A program made the translations under genes and the position numbers. A stretch of DNA of 49,280 bases, taken from NCBI GenBank assembly GCA_959602875.1, contig CAUGVQ010000004.1, forward strand, positions 1-49,280. Reading direction: 5' to 3'. The notes under the pieces were generated by a model that did no database searches, was not told the DNA's origin, and saw only the letters and a program-made list of their open reading frames with translations. Source of the DNA: an uncultured Collinsella sp. (GTDB lineage Bacteria > Actinomycetota > Coriobacteriia > Coriobacteriales > Coriobacteriaceae). This document shows, in pieces, positions 16,637 through 25,065 of the stretch. How positions within the stretch are numbered: position 1 is the first letter of the stretch; each line of letters starts with the position of its first letter.

Positions 16637-17611
16637 ATGGCAGAACAAGAGGATATTACAGCGGAAGATTTCGGCACCGATGCCGCCTCCCGTGCCCGCC
16701 GTCGCGGCATCCGCGAGCGTCTCAACGCCTCGGCAAACCGCAAACTCATCACGGGCTTTCTGGCTACGCTTGCGGGCGGTATCTTCTGGGGCTTCTCGGG
16801 AACGTGCGCGAGCTACCTCTTTGAGAACTATGCAGTCGATACCGCATGGCTTATGGTCGTGCGCCAGCTCTGCTCGGGCGCGCTCTTTCTCGTCTTCATC
16901 CTCGCGACCGACCGCGCTCGTCTCAAGCAGCTGCTCACCACCCCACGTGACCTCGCCCTGCTCGCGGTCTTTGCGGCGAGCGGCGTCTTTCTCAACCAGT
17001 ATTTCTATCTGCTCGCCGTGCGCGCCATGAACGCCGGCACCGCGACGGTGCTTCAGTGTCTGCAGCTCATCATCATTATGGTTTACGCCTGCCTGCGTGC
17101 GCGCCGCGGGCCCCGCAAGCGCGAGCTTGCGGGCGTGGTGCTTGCGCTCGCCGGCACCTATCTGCTTGCGACGGCGGGCAATCCCTCCACGCTCGTTATC
17201 CCGCCCGACGGGCTCGCCATCGGCCTTATCGCCGCGGTGGGCGCCGCCTGCATGTCCATCATCCCCACGGGGCTTCTTGCCCGGTACGGCTCCTCGATCG
17301 TGACGGGCATGGGCATGCTCGTGTCGGGGTTGGCGTCTTCGGTCATCATCCGCCCGTGGGAGCAGGCGCCCGTATTTGACGCTATGGGTTGGGGTGCCTT
17401 CGCCGTGCTTGTCTTTGTGGGATCGTTCCTCGCGTACTTCTTATATATGCAGGGCGTGAAAGACATCGGCTCCATGCGGGCGAGCCTCATCGGCACGGTC
17501 GAGCCGGTGTCGGCGACTATCACGAGCGCAATCTTTTTGGGGACGGTCTTTGCACCGACCGATATCGCCGGTTTTGCCCTCATCATCGCGATGGTGTTCC
17601 TCACGGTGTAG
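16637..17611 (+). CDS. EamA/DMT-superfamily transporter
   Basis: A 324-residue drug/metabolite transporter. A 45-residue hydrophilic, Arg-rich cytoplasmic N-terminus precedes ten predicted membrane helices arranged as two EamA repeats. The first begins ITGFLATLAGGIFWGFSGT; the second starts about residue 195 (IGLIAAVGAACMSIIPTGLL). The end-of-repeat signature is visible in MRASLIGTVEPVSATITSAI. Substrate unknown; relatives export amino acids or metabolites. ATG 16637 is chosen because GGGGGCAGG sits just before it. A 135-nt gap separates it from the preceding membrane gene and 142 nt separate it from topA. Confidence 0.88.
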   Translation: MAEQEDITAEDFGTDAASRARRRGIRERLNASANRKLITGFLATLAGGIFWGFSGTCASYLFENYAVDTAWLMVVRQLCSGALFLVFILATDRARLKQLLTTPRDLALLAVFAASGVFLNQYFYLLAVRAMNAGTATVLQCLQLIIIMVYACLRARRGPRKRELAGVVLALAGTYLLATAGNPSTLVIPPDGLAIGLIAAVGAACMSIIPTGLLARYGSSIVTGMGMLVSGLASSVIIRPWEQAPVFDAMGWGAFAVLVFVGSFLAYFLYMQGVKDIGSMRASLIGTVEPVSATITSAIFLGTVFAPTDIAGFALIIAMVFLTV

Positions 17612-17668
17612 ACTGGCCCACCGCCGCGCTGCAACATGTGTTGATTTTTCGCGCTCGCGCAACTTGGT

Positions 17669-17674
17669 TATACT
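17669..17674 (+). promoter_or_regulatory. Possible -10 element of topA
   Basis: TATACT preceded by a T-rich stretch (TTGATTTTTC from 17641). The spacing to TTGATT is 22 nt, too long for a classical -35, so this is tentative. Confidence 0.3.
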
Positions 17675-17753
17675 GTCCGGCAAGAAACCACCGCCGCGAG
17701 GCACGCTTCGCGGTGTCTGATTTGATGTATCAACCGGCCGCCAAGGGGTCCTC

Positions 17754-20285
17754 GTGAAGCTCGTCGTCGCAGAGAAGAACATCGCCGCGCAAAAGATCGC
17801 ACAGCTGCTCTCCACCACCAAGCCCAAGACCGACAAGGTCTACAACACCCAGGTCTACCGCTTTGAGGTGGCGGGCGAGGAGTGGGTCTCCATGGGACTT
17901 GCCGGGCACATCCTGGCGCCCGACTTCCCCGACGACGTGCTCTTTGACAAGAAGCAGGGCTGGTACAGCGTGACCGAGGAGGGCGAGGTGCTCCCCGCGG
18001 ACATCCCCGATGGCCTTGCGCGCCCGCCGTATGCCACCAAGCGCAAGCCCTATCTGGCAAACGGCATCTCGCTCAAGGGCTGGAAGGTCGAGAGCCTGCC
18101 GTACCTCACCTGGGCGCCTGTGCTCAAGAAGCCGGCCGAGAAGGAGATCATCCGCGTCCTCAAGAACCTCGCCAAAAAGGCGGACGAGGTTATTATCGCC
18201 ACCGACTTCGACCGCGAGGGCGAGCTTATCGGCTCGGACGCGCTCGACATGATACGCGAGGTCGCGCCGGATTTGCCGGCTTACCGTGCACGCTACTCGG
18301 CGCTCATCAAGGGCGAGGTGACGGCGGCCTTTGAGAACCTCGTCACGCTCGACCAGAATCTGGCGGACGCCGGCGAGAGCCGCCAGTACATCGACCTTAT
18401 CTGGGGTGCCGTGCTCACGCGCTACCTCACGCTTGCGCGCTTTGGCGGGTTTGGCAACGTGCGCTCCGCCGGCCGTGTGCAGACGCCGACGCTTGCCCTG
18501 GTGGTCGAGCGCGAGCGCGAGCGCATGGCCTTTGTGCCGGAGGATTACTGGCAGATCCGCGGCCTTGCCGCCAAGGACGGCGACGAGTTCAAGATCTCCC
18601 ACGCCACGGCGCGCTTTACGGACAAGACGGCGGCAGAGACGGCGTTTTCGCATGTTGAGGGCGCCACAACCGGCACCGTCACACAGGTGACCAAGCGCGC
18701 CCGCAAGCAGCAGCCGCCCATTCCATTCAACACCACAAGCTTGCAGGCCGCCGCTGCGGCTGAGGGCATCTCGCCGGCGCGCACCATGCGCATTGCCGAG
18801 AGCCTCTACATGGCGGGTCTCATCTCCTACCCGCGCGTCGACAACACGGTCTACCCGCGCTCGCTCGATATCGCGGGCGTGGTCAAGGGGCTTGCCGATA
18901 CCAACCCGGCGCTGCGCCCCGTGTGCCAAAAGGTTCTCGCCGGTCCCATGAAACCCACGCGCGGTAAGGTCGAGACCACCGACCATCCGCCCATTCACCC
19001 TACGGGTCAGGGCGATCCATCGAGCTTGGACGGCGGCCAGAAGAAGCTCTACCAGCTCATTGCGCGGCGCTTCTTGGCGACGCTCATGGGCCCTGCGACC
19101 ATCGAGAACACCAAGCTCGCCATCGACGTGGCGGGCGAGCCCTTCACCGCGTCGGGCGACGTTCTTGTTGAGCAGGGCTTCCGCGAGGCCTACCCCTACG
19201 GCCTCAAGCGCGACGAGCAGCTGCCCGCGCTTGCCGAGGGCGACGTGGTCGACGTGCGTGACATCAAACTCGAGGCCAAGCAGACCGAGCCGCCCGCGCG
19301 CTATAGCCAGGGACGCCTCGTGCAGGAGATGGAGAAGCGCGGCCTTGGTACCAAGTCCACCCGCGCCTCGATCATCGAGCGCCTCTACCAAGTGCGCTAC
19401 CTCAAAAACGATCCCATCGAGCCGAGTCAGCTCGGTATGGCCATCGTGGACGCCCTCCATGAGTTCGCGCCGCGCATCACCACGCCCGAGATGACGGCCG
19501 AGCTCGACGAGGATATGACGCGTGTGGCAGAAGGCCAGGACACCCAGGAGCGCGTCGTGGATCACTCGCGGGCGCTGCTTGCTGGCATGCTCGACGCGCT
19601 CATAGAACACAAGGATGACCTGGGCGACCGCATCGCGGACGCCGTCACGGCCGACGCCAAGGTGGGCACCTGCCCCAAGTGCGGCAAGGACCTCGTGATG
19701 AAGACCTCCGCCAAGACCCGCGGCAGCTTTATCGGTTGCATGGGCTGGCCGGACTGCGACGTCACCTATCCGGTCCCTTCCGGTGTGAAGGTGAGCCCGC
19801 TCGAGGGCGAGGCGGCTGTGTGCCCGGAGTGCGGCGCGCCGCGCATCAAATGTCAGCCGTTCCGCAGCAAGGCCTACGAGGTTTGCGTGAACCCCCAGTG
19901 CCCCACCAATTTCGAGCCCGACCTCAAGGTGGGTGAGTGCCCTACCTGCGCGGCGGCGGGGCGTCACGGCGACCTTATTGCGCACAAGTCCGAGAAGAGC
20001 GGCAAGCGCTTTATCCGCTGCACCAACTACGACGACTGCGGCGTTTCCTACCCGCTGCCGGCGCGCGGTAAGCTTGAGGCCACGGGCGAGGTGTGCGAGC
20101 ACTGCGGGGCGCCCATCGTGGTGGTCGAGACGGCGCGCGGACCGTGGCGCATCTGCGTGAACATGGACTGCCCCAGCAAGGAGAAGAAGCCTGCCCGCGG
20201 TCGCGCCGGCGCGCGCAAGCCAGGGGCAAAGAAGGCCTCGGCCAAGAAGACGACCAAGAAGTCTTCGGGCACCAAGGCGAAATAG
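17754..20285 (+). CDS. topA: Type IA DNA topoisomerase I, archaeal-like
   Basis: An 843-residue enzyme that relaxes negative supercoils by a 5'-phosphotyrosine intermediate. Seen: TOPRIM motifs LVVAEKNIAAQKIAQLL and IIATDFDREGELIG (acidic DxDxE), and active-site Tyr359 in GLISYPRVDNTVYP. GRVQTPTLALVV and STRASIIERLY follow the family. The TDFDREGELIG and SYPRxDNTVYP forms resemble archaeal topoisomerase I more than the usual bacterial TDPDREGE and TYxRTDS. From about residue 640 the C-terminus has several CxxC zinc ribbons (CPKCGKD, CPECGAP, CPTC, CEHCGAP), then a Lys/Ala/Thr-rich tail, KKASAKKTTKKSS, resembling actinobacterial TopA tails. Start GTG with AAGGGG 6 nt upstream. Reverse gyrase is excluded since no helicase part exists. 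Confidence 0.92.
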   Translation: MKLVVAEKNIAAQKIAQLLSTTKPKTDKVYNTQVYRFEVAGEEWVSMGLAGHILAPDFPDDVLFDKKQGWYSVTEEGEVLPADIPDGLARPPYATKRKPYLANGISLKGWKVESLPYLTWAPVLKKPAEKEIIRVLKNLAKKADEVIIATDFDREGELIGSDALDMIREVAPDLPAYRARYSALIKGEVTAAFENLVTLDQNLADAGESRQYIDLIWGAVLTRYLTLARFGGFGNVRSAGRVQTPTLALVVERERERMAFVPEDYWQIRGLAAKDGDEFKISHATARFTDKTAAETAFSHVEGATTGTVTQVTKRARKQQPPIPFNTTSLQAAAAAEGISPARTMRIAESLYMAGLISYPRVDNTVYPRSLDIAGVVKGLADTNPALRPVCQKVLAGPMKPTRGKVETTDHPPIHPTGQGDPSSLDGGQKKLYQLIARRFLATLMGPATIENTKLAIDVAGEPFTASGDVLVEQGFREAYPYGLKRDEQLPALAEGDVVDVRDIKLEAKQTEPPARYSQGRLVQEMEKRGLGTKSTRASIIERLYQVRYLKNDPIEPSQLGMAIVDALHEFAPRITTPEMTAELDEDMTRVAEGQDTQERVVDHSRALLAGMLDALIEHKDDLGDRIADAVTADAKVGTCPKCGKDLVMKTSAKTRGSFIGCMGWPDCDVTYPVPSGVKVSPLEGEAAVCPECGAPRIKCQPFRSKAYEVCVNPQCPTNFEPDLKVGECPTCAAAGRHGDLIAHKSEKSGKRFIRCTNYDDCGVSYPLPARGKLEATGEVCEHCGAPIVVVETARGPWRICVNMDCPSKEKKPARGRAGARKPGAKKASAKKTTKKSSGTKAK

Positions 20286-20339
20286 CATCCGAGCACCGCG
20301 CTTGTACGGTGTCCGGACGTTCGTTTACCATGGGACGAT

Positions 20340-20356
20340 ACCGCACACGGTGCGGT
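20340..20356. promoter_or_regulatory. Short palindrome before the zinc-ribbon gene
   Basis: ACCGCAC / GTGCGGT, a 7-bp perfect dyad with a 3-nt spacer, 24 nt upstream of the next start codon and followed by TTGACG. It could be an operator or a weak hairpin; there is no T-run. Confidence 0.3.
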
Positions 20357-20380
20357 TGACGTCTAATAAAGGAGGCACGT

Positions 20381-21583
20381 ATGGCCACCTGCCCCGTATG
20401 CGGGCACGAATTCGAGCCCGAAGATTCCCAAAATGCCGTTTGCCCCGCCTGCGGTGCGGTGCTTGCAAACGATGCGAGCGAAAACAGCGCCACCGATGAG
20501 ACCCTGCAGGAGGAGTCCGTCTCTCAGGAGGAACCCGCCTCCCAGGAGGCGCCGCACGAAGAGCAGCCCACGCAGGTGATCCCGCCCGAGGAGGCGCCCA
20601 CGCAGGAGGTTCCTCGCGAGGAGTCGGCTACTCAGGAGATTCCGCAGGAAGAGCCCCCTACGCAGGAGATTCCGCACAGCGTTCCAACCGAGCCCTACCC
20701 GGCCACCGGCGCATCCGGCGCGGGCGCCACCGGCGAGCCGCCTACCGGCCCCGAGATCCATCCCGCCATTGCCGACCCGTATCGTCCGAGTCCGCTCAAG
20801 CGCGCCTGGATGGACTTCAAGGCGTCGCCCGGTAAGCTCTGGATCATTCTCAAGCTGGCCCTCTTCCAGTTTGTTCCAGGCGTGGGAAGCCTTGTGCTCA
20901 GCGGTTACGCCTACACATGGGCGCGCGAGCAGGCGCTCGGCCGCCATCTGCCCCTTCCTGCCAAGATCGTGCGTCCCGGCGTGCTCGACAACGGCCTCTA
21001 CATCTACGGCGTCTCGGTCATCATGGCGGTCGTCTTCTTTGTGCTTGGCCTGTTTGCCGCGACGGTGTTCAGCGCGCTTCGGCTGTTTATCATCTTCACC
21101 CTGCTCGTCATTCTGTTCGTTGTCTGCTGCGGCCCGTTCTTTGCCGTGATGAACATGCGCACGGCGCTCTGCGGCCGCGTCCGTTCCGGCCTTAACCTCA
21201 AGCGCGCCTGGTCGCTCTTTGCGGCGCCGGGCAAGACCGGTCAGGTGTTTGCCGCGTACTGGGGGCCTGCCGCCCTTGTGGTGCTCCTCACCTTTGTGTG
21301 CTACCTCTTGCTGTTCATGGTGGTTATGGGGTCGAGCATCTCGGTCGCCTATGGGATGTCGGGCGTCTATCACTCCGATTACTACATCGTGGCGCAGCTG
21401 CTTGCCATGATGCTCTCGTTCATCCCCATCACGATCCTGGTGCTGTTTGCGGTCTTCTTTGTGAGTACCGCCGCAACGCTCGTCACGGCGCGCGCCCTCG
21501 GCTACTGGGCGCAGGACTTCCACCCCGAGGCATGGCCTGAGTACCAGGAGAACGTCAAGTACTACATGGATCGCGCGGTATAG
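20381..21583 (+). CDS. Zinc-ribbon DUF4013-type membrane protein with Glu/Pro/Thr repeat linker
   Basis: A 400-residue protein. Residues 1-29 form a zinc ribbon (CPVCGHEF ... CPACGAVL). Residues 35-110 are a low-complexity acidic linker with four imperfect 11-residue repeats of the form PTQEIPxEExP. The remaining 270 residues contain about six hydrophobic helices, resembling the DUF4013 family (FKASPGKLWIILK, VPGVGSLVLSGYAYTWAREQ). Function is unknown; the layout of a zinc ribbon on a flexible stalk ahead of membrane helices suggests a cytoplasmic interaction module. Very strong SD AAAGGAGG. tmk starts 9 nt after the stop, so it leads the tmk-holB-ricT run. Confidence 0.8.
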   Translation: MATCPVCGHEFEPEDSQNAVCPACGAVLANDASENSATDETLQEESVSQEEPASQEAPHEEQPTQVIPPEEAPTQEVPREESATQEIPQEEPPTQEIPHSVPTEPYPATGASGAGATGEPPTGPEIHPAIADPYRPSPLKRAWMDFKASPGKLWIILKLALFQFVPGVGSLVLSGYAYTWAREQALGRHLPLPAKIVRPGVLDNGLYIYGVSVIMAVVFFVLGLFAATVFSALRLFIIFTLLVILFVVCCGPFFAVMNMRTALCGRVRSGLNLKRAWSLFAAPGKTGQVFAAYWGPAALVVLLTFVCYLLLFMVVMGSSISVAYGMSGVYHSDYYIVAQLLAMMLSFIPITILVLFAVFFVSTAATLVTARALGYWAQDFHPEAWPEYQENVKYYMDRAV

Positions 21584-21592
21584 GGGGTGCTC

Positions 21593-22255
21593 ATGCCAAC
21601 AGCTTCGCTTGCCGCGCCCACACCCGCGTTCATCACCGTGGAGGGTATCGACGGATGCGGTAAATCCACGCAGGCGGCGCTCATTGTCTCTGCGCTCGAG
21701 CGGGCGGGCTACGACGTGCTTGCCCTGCGCGAGCCGGGCGGTGTGGTTATCTCCGAGAAGATCCGTGCCCTTTTGCTCGACCCTGCGCATGCCGAGATGA
21801 GCGATACCTGCGAGCTTCTGCTCTACGCCGCGGCCCGCGCCCAGCTTGTGCATGAGCGCATTGAGCCGGCCCTCGCCGCGGGCAAGGTCGTTGTGTGCGA
21901 CCGCTTTATCGACTCGACCACGTGCTATCAGTCGTTTGCCGACGGCATCGACCGTGCGTCGGTCGACGCTGCCAACGCGATCGCGGTGGGCGGTTGCCGC
22001 CCGGCGCTCACGCTCGTGTTCGATATCGATCCGGCCGTTGCGGCCGAGCGCGCGCAGGCGCGCGGGGACGCGGCCGACCGCATGGAAGCGAAAGGCCTTG
22101 CGTTTCAGGAGCGTGTGGCCGCCGGTTTTCGAGCGATTGCCGAGGAAGAGCCGGCGCGCGTGCGCCTCATCGATGCGGCGCGGTCTGTCGAGGACGTTTT
22201 CTCCGATGTCGCTGCCGAGCTCGTGGCGGCGGGCTTTTCGCTAGGGGGCGTCTGA
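21593..22255 (+). CDS. tmk: Thymidylate kinase
   Basis: A 220-residue dTMP kinase making dTDP for DNA synthesis. Seen: P-loop EGIDGCGKST, the LREPGG motif contacting the nucleotide base and phosphate, the DRFIDST motif (DRY/H-like), and a lid region with ERAQARGDAADRME. Length is normal for the family (200-220). Start at ATG 21593 with the G-run 21583-21587 at proper spacing; GTG 21587 lies inside the SD. Located between the DUF4013 gene (9 nt) and holB (4 nt), the tmk-holB order common in Gram-positive genomes. Confidence 0.94.
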   Translation: MPTASLAAPTPAFITVEGIDGCGKSTQAALIVSALERAGYDVLALREPGGVVISEKIRALLLDPAHAEMSDTCELLLYAAARAQLVHERIEPALAAGKVVVCDRFIDSTTCYQSFADGIDRASVDAANAIAVGGCRPALTLVFDIDPAVAAERAQARGDAADRMEAKGLAFQERVAAGFRAIAEEEPARVRLIDAARSVEDVFSDVAAELVAAGFSLGGV

Positions 22256-22259
22256 GACG

Positions 22260-23402
22260 GTGGAAACGACTGCCAAACGTCCCGCACCGTCGAGCCTTCT
22301 TGCCAAGCTCGACACCCAGCCGCGCGTACGTGACTTTCTGATGCGTGCCGTCGAGGGTGACCGCACAAGCCACGCGTATCTCTTTCTTGGTGCCCCCGGT
22401 TCGGGCAAGCTTGATGCCGCTTGGGCGCTCGCTCAGGCGATTATCTGCGAGAGCCACGGCTGCACCTCGTGCGAGGCCTGTGTGCGTGTAGCGCGCCGGA
22501 CGCACCCCGACGTGCACTATCTCTCTCCCGAGAGCGTGACGGGATACCTCATCGGTCAGACGCGCGATCTTATTGAGGACGTTGCGCTCGCTCCCATCCG
22601 CGCGCGCTCGAAGGTCTACATCGTCGACCGCGCCGAACAGCTGCGGGCGGATTCCGCCAACGCGCTGCTCAAGACCCTCGAGGAGCCTCCGCAGGGCGTG
22701 ACGTTCATTCTGCTCGGCACCTCGGCAGAGACGATACTTCCCACCATCGTCTCGCGCTGCCAGTGCGTTCCCTTCCGTATGGTGTCGCCCCAAGATGCGG
22801 CGACGGCCGTCGCGCATGCCACCGGTGCTGCTCCCGAGCGCTGCCGCATGGCGGTTGCGGTGGCGGGAAGCCCGGCGCGTGCGGTGGAGTTTCTCAAAAG
22901 CGCGGAGCGTCAGGCGGCGCGCCGCACGATGCTCCGCACGCTCGACGCGCTGCCCGAGGCGGACGATCTCGACATCTTAAACGCTGCCAAGCAGCTCATC
23001 GTAGAGGTCAAGGCGCCACTTGCGGAGGTCAAGTCCACCCAAGAGGCCGTGCTCAGCCAGAACGCCGACTACCTCAGCCGTGGAGCATTGAAGCAGCTTG
23101 AGGACCGTCAGAAGCGCGAGCTCAATGCGCGCGAGCGTTCGGGTATCATGGAAGTGCTGGCGAGCGCCCGCTCGCTTCTGCGAGACGTACTCGGCGTGCT
23201 CGAAGGCGTCAGCGATGGCATCGTCAACGAGGACGTTGCCGCAATCGTCGAGCGGCTGACCGCTCGGACCGACACGGCAGGCGCGGTGCGCGCCATCGAC
23301 GCTGTGACGCGTGCCGAGCGGACTGTCGCCCGCAGCATAACCCCCCAACTGACCCTCGAGGTCATGTTTCTCGATATCAGGAAGGCACTCCTATGCCGGT
23401 AG
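22260..23402 (+). CDS. holB: DNA polymerase III delta' subunit
   Basis: A 380-residue clamp-loader subunit. Seen: GAPGSGK (P-loop-like), zinc-binding cysteines in CTSCEACVRVARRTHPD, YIVDRAEQLRADSANALLKTLEEPP (the sensor/SRC region hallmark of delta'), and SRCQCVPF. The C-terminal third is the helical collar domain. The start is GTG 22260, 4 nt after tmk. Its last 10 nt overlap ricT (start 23393), so translation is probably coupled. The clamp-loader ATPase DnaX is not in the window. Confidence 0.93.
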   Translation: METTAKRPAPSSLLAKLDTQPRVRDFLMRAVEGDRTSHAYLFLGAPGSGKLDAAWALAQAIICESHGCTSCEACVRVARRTHPDVHYLSPESVTGYLIGQTRDLIEDVALAPIRARSKVYIVDRAEQLRADSANALLKTLEEPPQGVTFILLGTSAETILPTIVSRCQCVPFRMVSPQDAATAVAHATGAAPERCRMAVAVAGSPARAVEFLKSAERQAARRTMLRTLDALPEADDLDILNAAKQLIVEVKAPLAEVKSTQEAVLSQNADYLSRGALKQLEDRQKRELNARERSGIMEVLASARSLLRDVLGVLEGVSDGIVNEDVAAIVERLTARTDTAGAVRAIDAVTRAERTVARSITPQLTLEVMFLDIRKALLCR

Positions 23403-24973
23403 TTGTTCCCGTAAAGTTCCCCTTCGCCGCGCGCGAGCTGTGGTTTGATCCGCAGGACCTCGACATCGTGGAGGGCGATTACGCCGTCTGCTCCACCGAG
23501 CGCGGCACCGAGTTGGGCCTTGTGACCGAGGACCCCTATGAGGTCGAGGAGGAGGATCTTGCGGCGCCGCTCAAGCCGGTGATCCGTATCGCGACCGACG
23601 AGGACCTCGACCGTGCCGACGAGCTCGCCGACCGCGGCGACGCCGCCATGAGCGACTTCCGCCGCCTCATCAAGCAGAACAACCTCGACATGAAGCCGGT
23701 GGGCGTGGAGTTCCTCTTTGGAGGCGAGAAGGCGGTGTTTTACTTTGCCGCCGAGGACCGCGTCGATTTCCGTCAGCTCGTTAAGGACCTTGCGAGTTGC
23801 CTGCACGTGCGCGTCGACATGCGCCAGATTGGCGTGCGCGACGAGACGCGCCTGGCGGGTGGTTATGCCCAGTGCGGGCAGGAGCTCTGCTGCACGCGCT
23901 TTGGCGGGCAGTTCGAGCCGGTTTCTATCCGCATGGCAAAGGAGCAGGACCTGCCGCTCAACTCGTCCAAGATCTCTGGCGTGTGCGGCCGCCTCATGTG
24001 CTGTTTGCGCTACGAGTTCGAGGCGTACAAGGACTTCAAGAGCCGTGCGCCCAAAAAGAAGACGCTCATCGACACGCCGCTTGGCAAGGCGAAGATCCAA
24101 GAGTACGACACCCCGCGCGAGCAGCTTGTGCTCCGCCTCGAGAACGGCAAGGTCTTCCGCGTGAGCCTGTCCGACATGACCTGCTCGGACGCTTGCAAGA
24201 AGCGTGCCGAGGAACAGCATTGCGCCTGCCGCCCCGATTGTGTGACCCGTGACGTGCTCGAGAAGATCGAGTCGGCCGATATCTCGCTTGCGCTTCTTGA
24301 GCTCGACCGCCAAAACGGCGTGGATGTGGGCGACGGCCTGTCGCAGGCGGACCGCATCGCCACGTCTGGCCCCACCTCGTCGCGCCGCCGCCGCGGTATG
24401 GACGAGAGCGAGGCGGGCGCTCCCGCGCGCAAGCGTTCGCGCGCCAAGGCCTCCCAGGCATCTGACGAGGGTACGGACACCCCGCGTGAGGGCTCCTCGT
24501 CCCGCCGTCGCCGTAAACGCTCCTCTGAGGCAGAGGTTCGCACCGAGACCGAGGCTGCGCCGTCGCAGAACACGCGTCGTCGCCGCCGTCATCTGACGAG
24601 CGAGGAGCGCGACGATGCGTTCCGCGCCGCCGCTGCGCGCGAGAGCGCAGCTGATGGCGATGCGTCCGCCAAGCCGACGCGTTCGCGCCGTCGCCGCCAC
24701 ACCGCGGGCACGGACGCGCCCGAGCGCGGTCGTTCCGTCAAGCCCGATAAGCCCTCCGTTGCCGACCAGCTCGCCGAGGGCGAGGTCAAGGTGACGCGCC
24801 GCCGCCCCGGTGACGGGGGAGGCCAGCGCCCGAAGGCGGACGCCCCCGCGGCAGGTTCCGAGGGGTCCGGTTCCGACGGATCTGCCCCTAAGCGTCGTCG
24901 CCGTCGCCGCTCGCGCAAACCGCGCACCGAGGGTGGTGCCTCCGGATCCTCGGCGGCCTCCCAGACGGAGTAG
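23393..24973 (+). CDS. ricT: PSP1/RicT (YaaT)-family protein with long Arg-rich tail
   Basis: A 526-residue protein. Residues 1-280 are a PSP1 domain: VEFLFGGEKAVFYF, DFRQLVKDL, MRQIGVRDETRLAGGYAQCG, and the cysteine clusters CGQELCCTRFGG and GVCGRLMCCLRYE, with more cysteines around 265-283 (CACRPDC). In Bacillus RicT these cysteines bind Fe-S clusters in the RicAFT complex, which acts with RNase Y in RNA maturation. Residues from about 325 to the end form a disordered tail with repeated Arg blocks (SRRRRG, SRRRRK, TRRRRR, KRRRRRR) between Ser/Ala/Glu spacers; typical RicT proteins are about 275 residues without it. The tail is probably nucleic-acid binding (inference). The holB-ricT order is conserved in Gram-positives. 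Confidence 0.9.
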   Translation: MPVVVPVKFPFAARELWFDPQDLDIVEGDYAVCSTERGTELGLVTEDPYEVEEEDLAAPLKPVIRIATDEDLDRADELADRGDAAMSDFRRLIKQNNLDMKPVGVEFLFGGEKAVFYFAAEDRVDFRQLVKDLASCLHVRVDMRQIGVRDETRLAGGYAQCGQELCCTRFGGQFEPVSIRMAKEQDLPLNSSKISGVCGRLMCCLRYEFEAYKDFKSRAPKKKTLIDTPLGKAKIQEYDTPREQLVLRLENGKVFRVSLSDMTCSDACKKRAEEQHCACRPDCVTRDVLEKIESADISLALLELDRQNGVDVGDGLSQADRIATSGPTSSRRRRGMDESEAGAPARKRSRAKASQASDEGTDTPREGSSSRRRRKRSSEAEVRTETEAAPSQNTRRRRRHLTSEERDDAFRAAAARESAADGDASAKPTRSRRRRHTAGTDAPERGRSVKPDKPSVADQLAEGEVKVTRRRPGDGGGQRPKADAPAAGSEGSGSDGSAPKRRRRRRSRKPRTEGGASGSSAASQTE

Positions 24974-25033
24974 CGCACCTCCGGGCTCGCTGCGTATAGA
25001 TGCCCGCTTTGCGGGTATAGAGTATGCATCGCC

Positions 25034-25061
25034 ACCCTCCCTCGCATGTTCGGGGGAGGGT
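25034..25061 (+). promoter_or_regulatory. Hairpin that would sequester the comF ribosome-binding site
   Basis: ACCCTCCC (25034-25041) pairs with GGGAGGGT (25054-25061). The right arm is the SD of comF (ATG at 25066). It could act as a translational gate or, less well, as the ricT terminator; only TGTTATGT follows. A second small hairpin (25002-25016, GCCCGC/GCGGGT) lies just upstream. Confidence 0.45.
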
Positions 25062-25065
25062 TGTT

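Noticed and set aside
17730..20288. An 852-codon open frame antisense to topA
   Set aside because: It mirrors the real gene in a GC-rich region, starts with low-complexity Arg/Leu/Gly sequence and shows no domain or SD; it is a codon-bias shadow.
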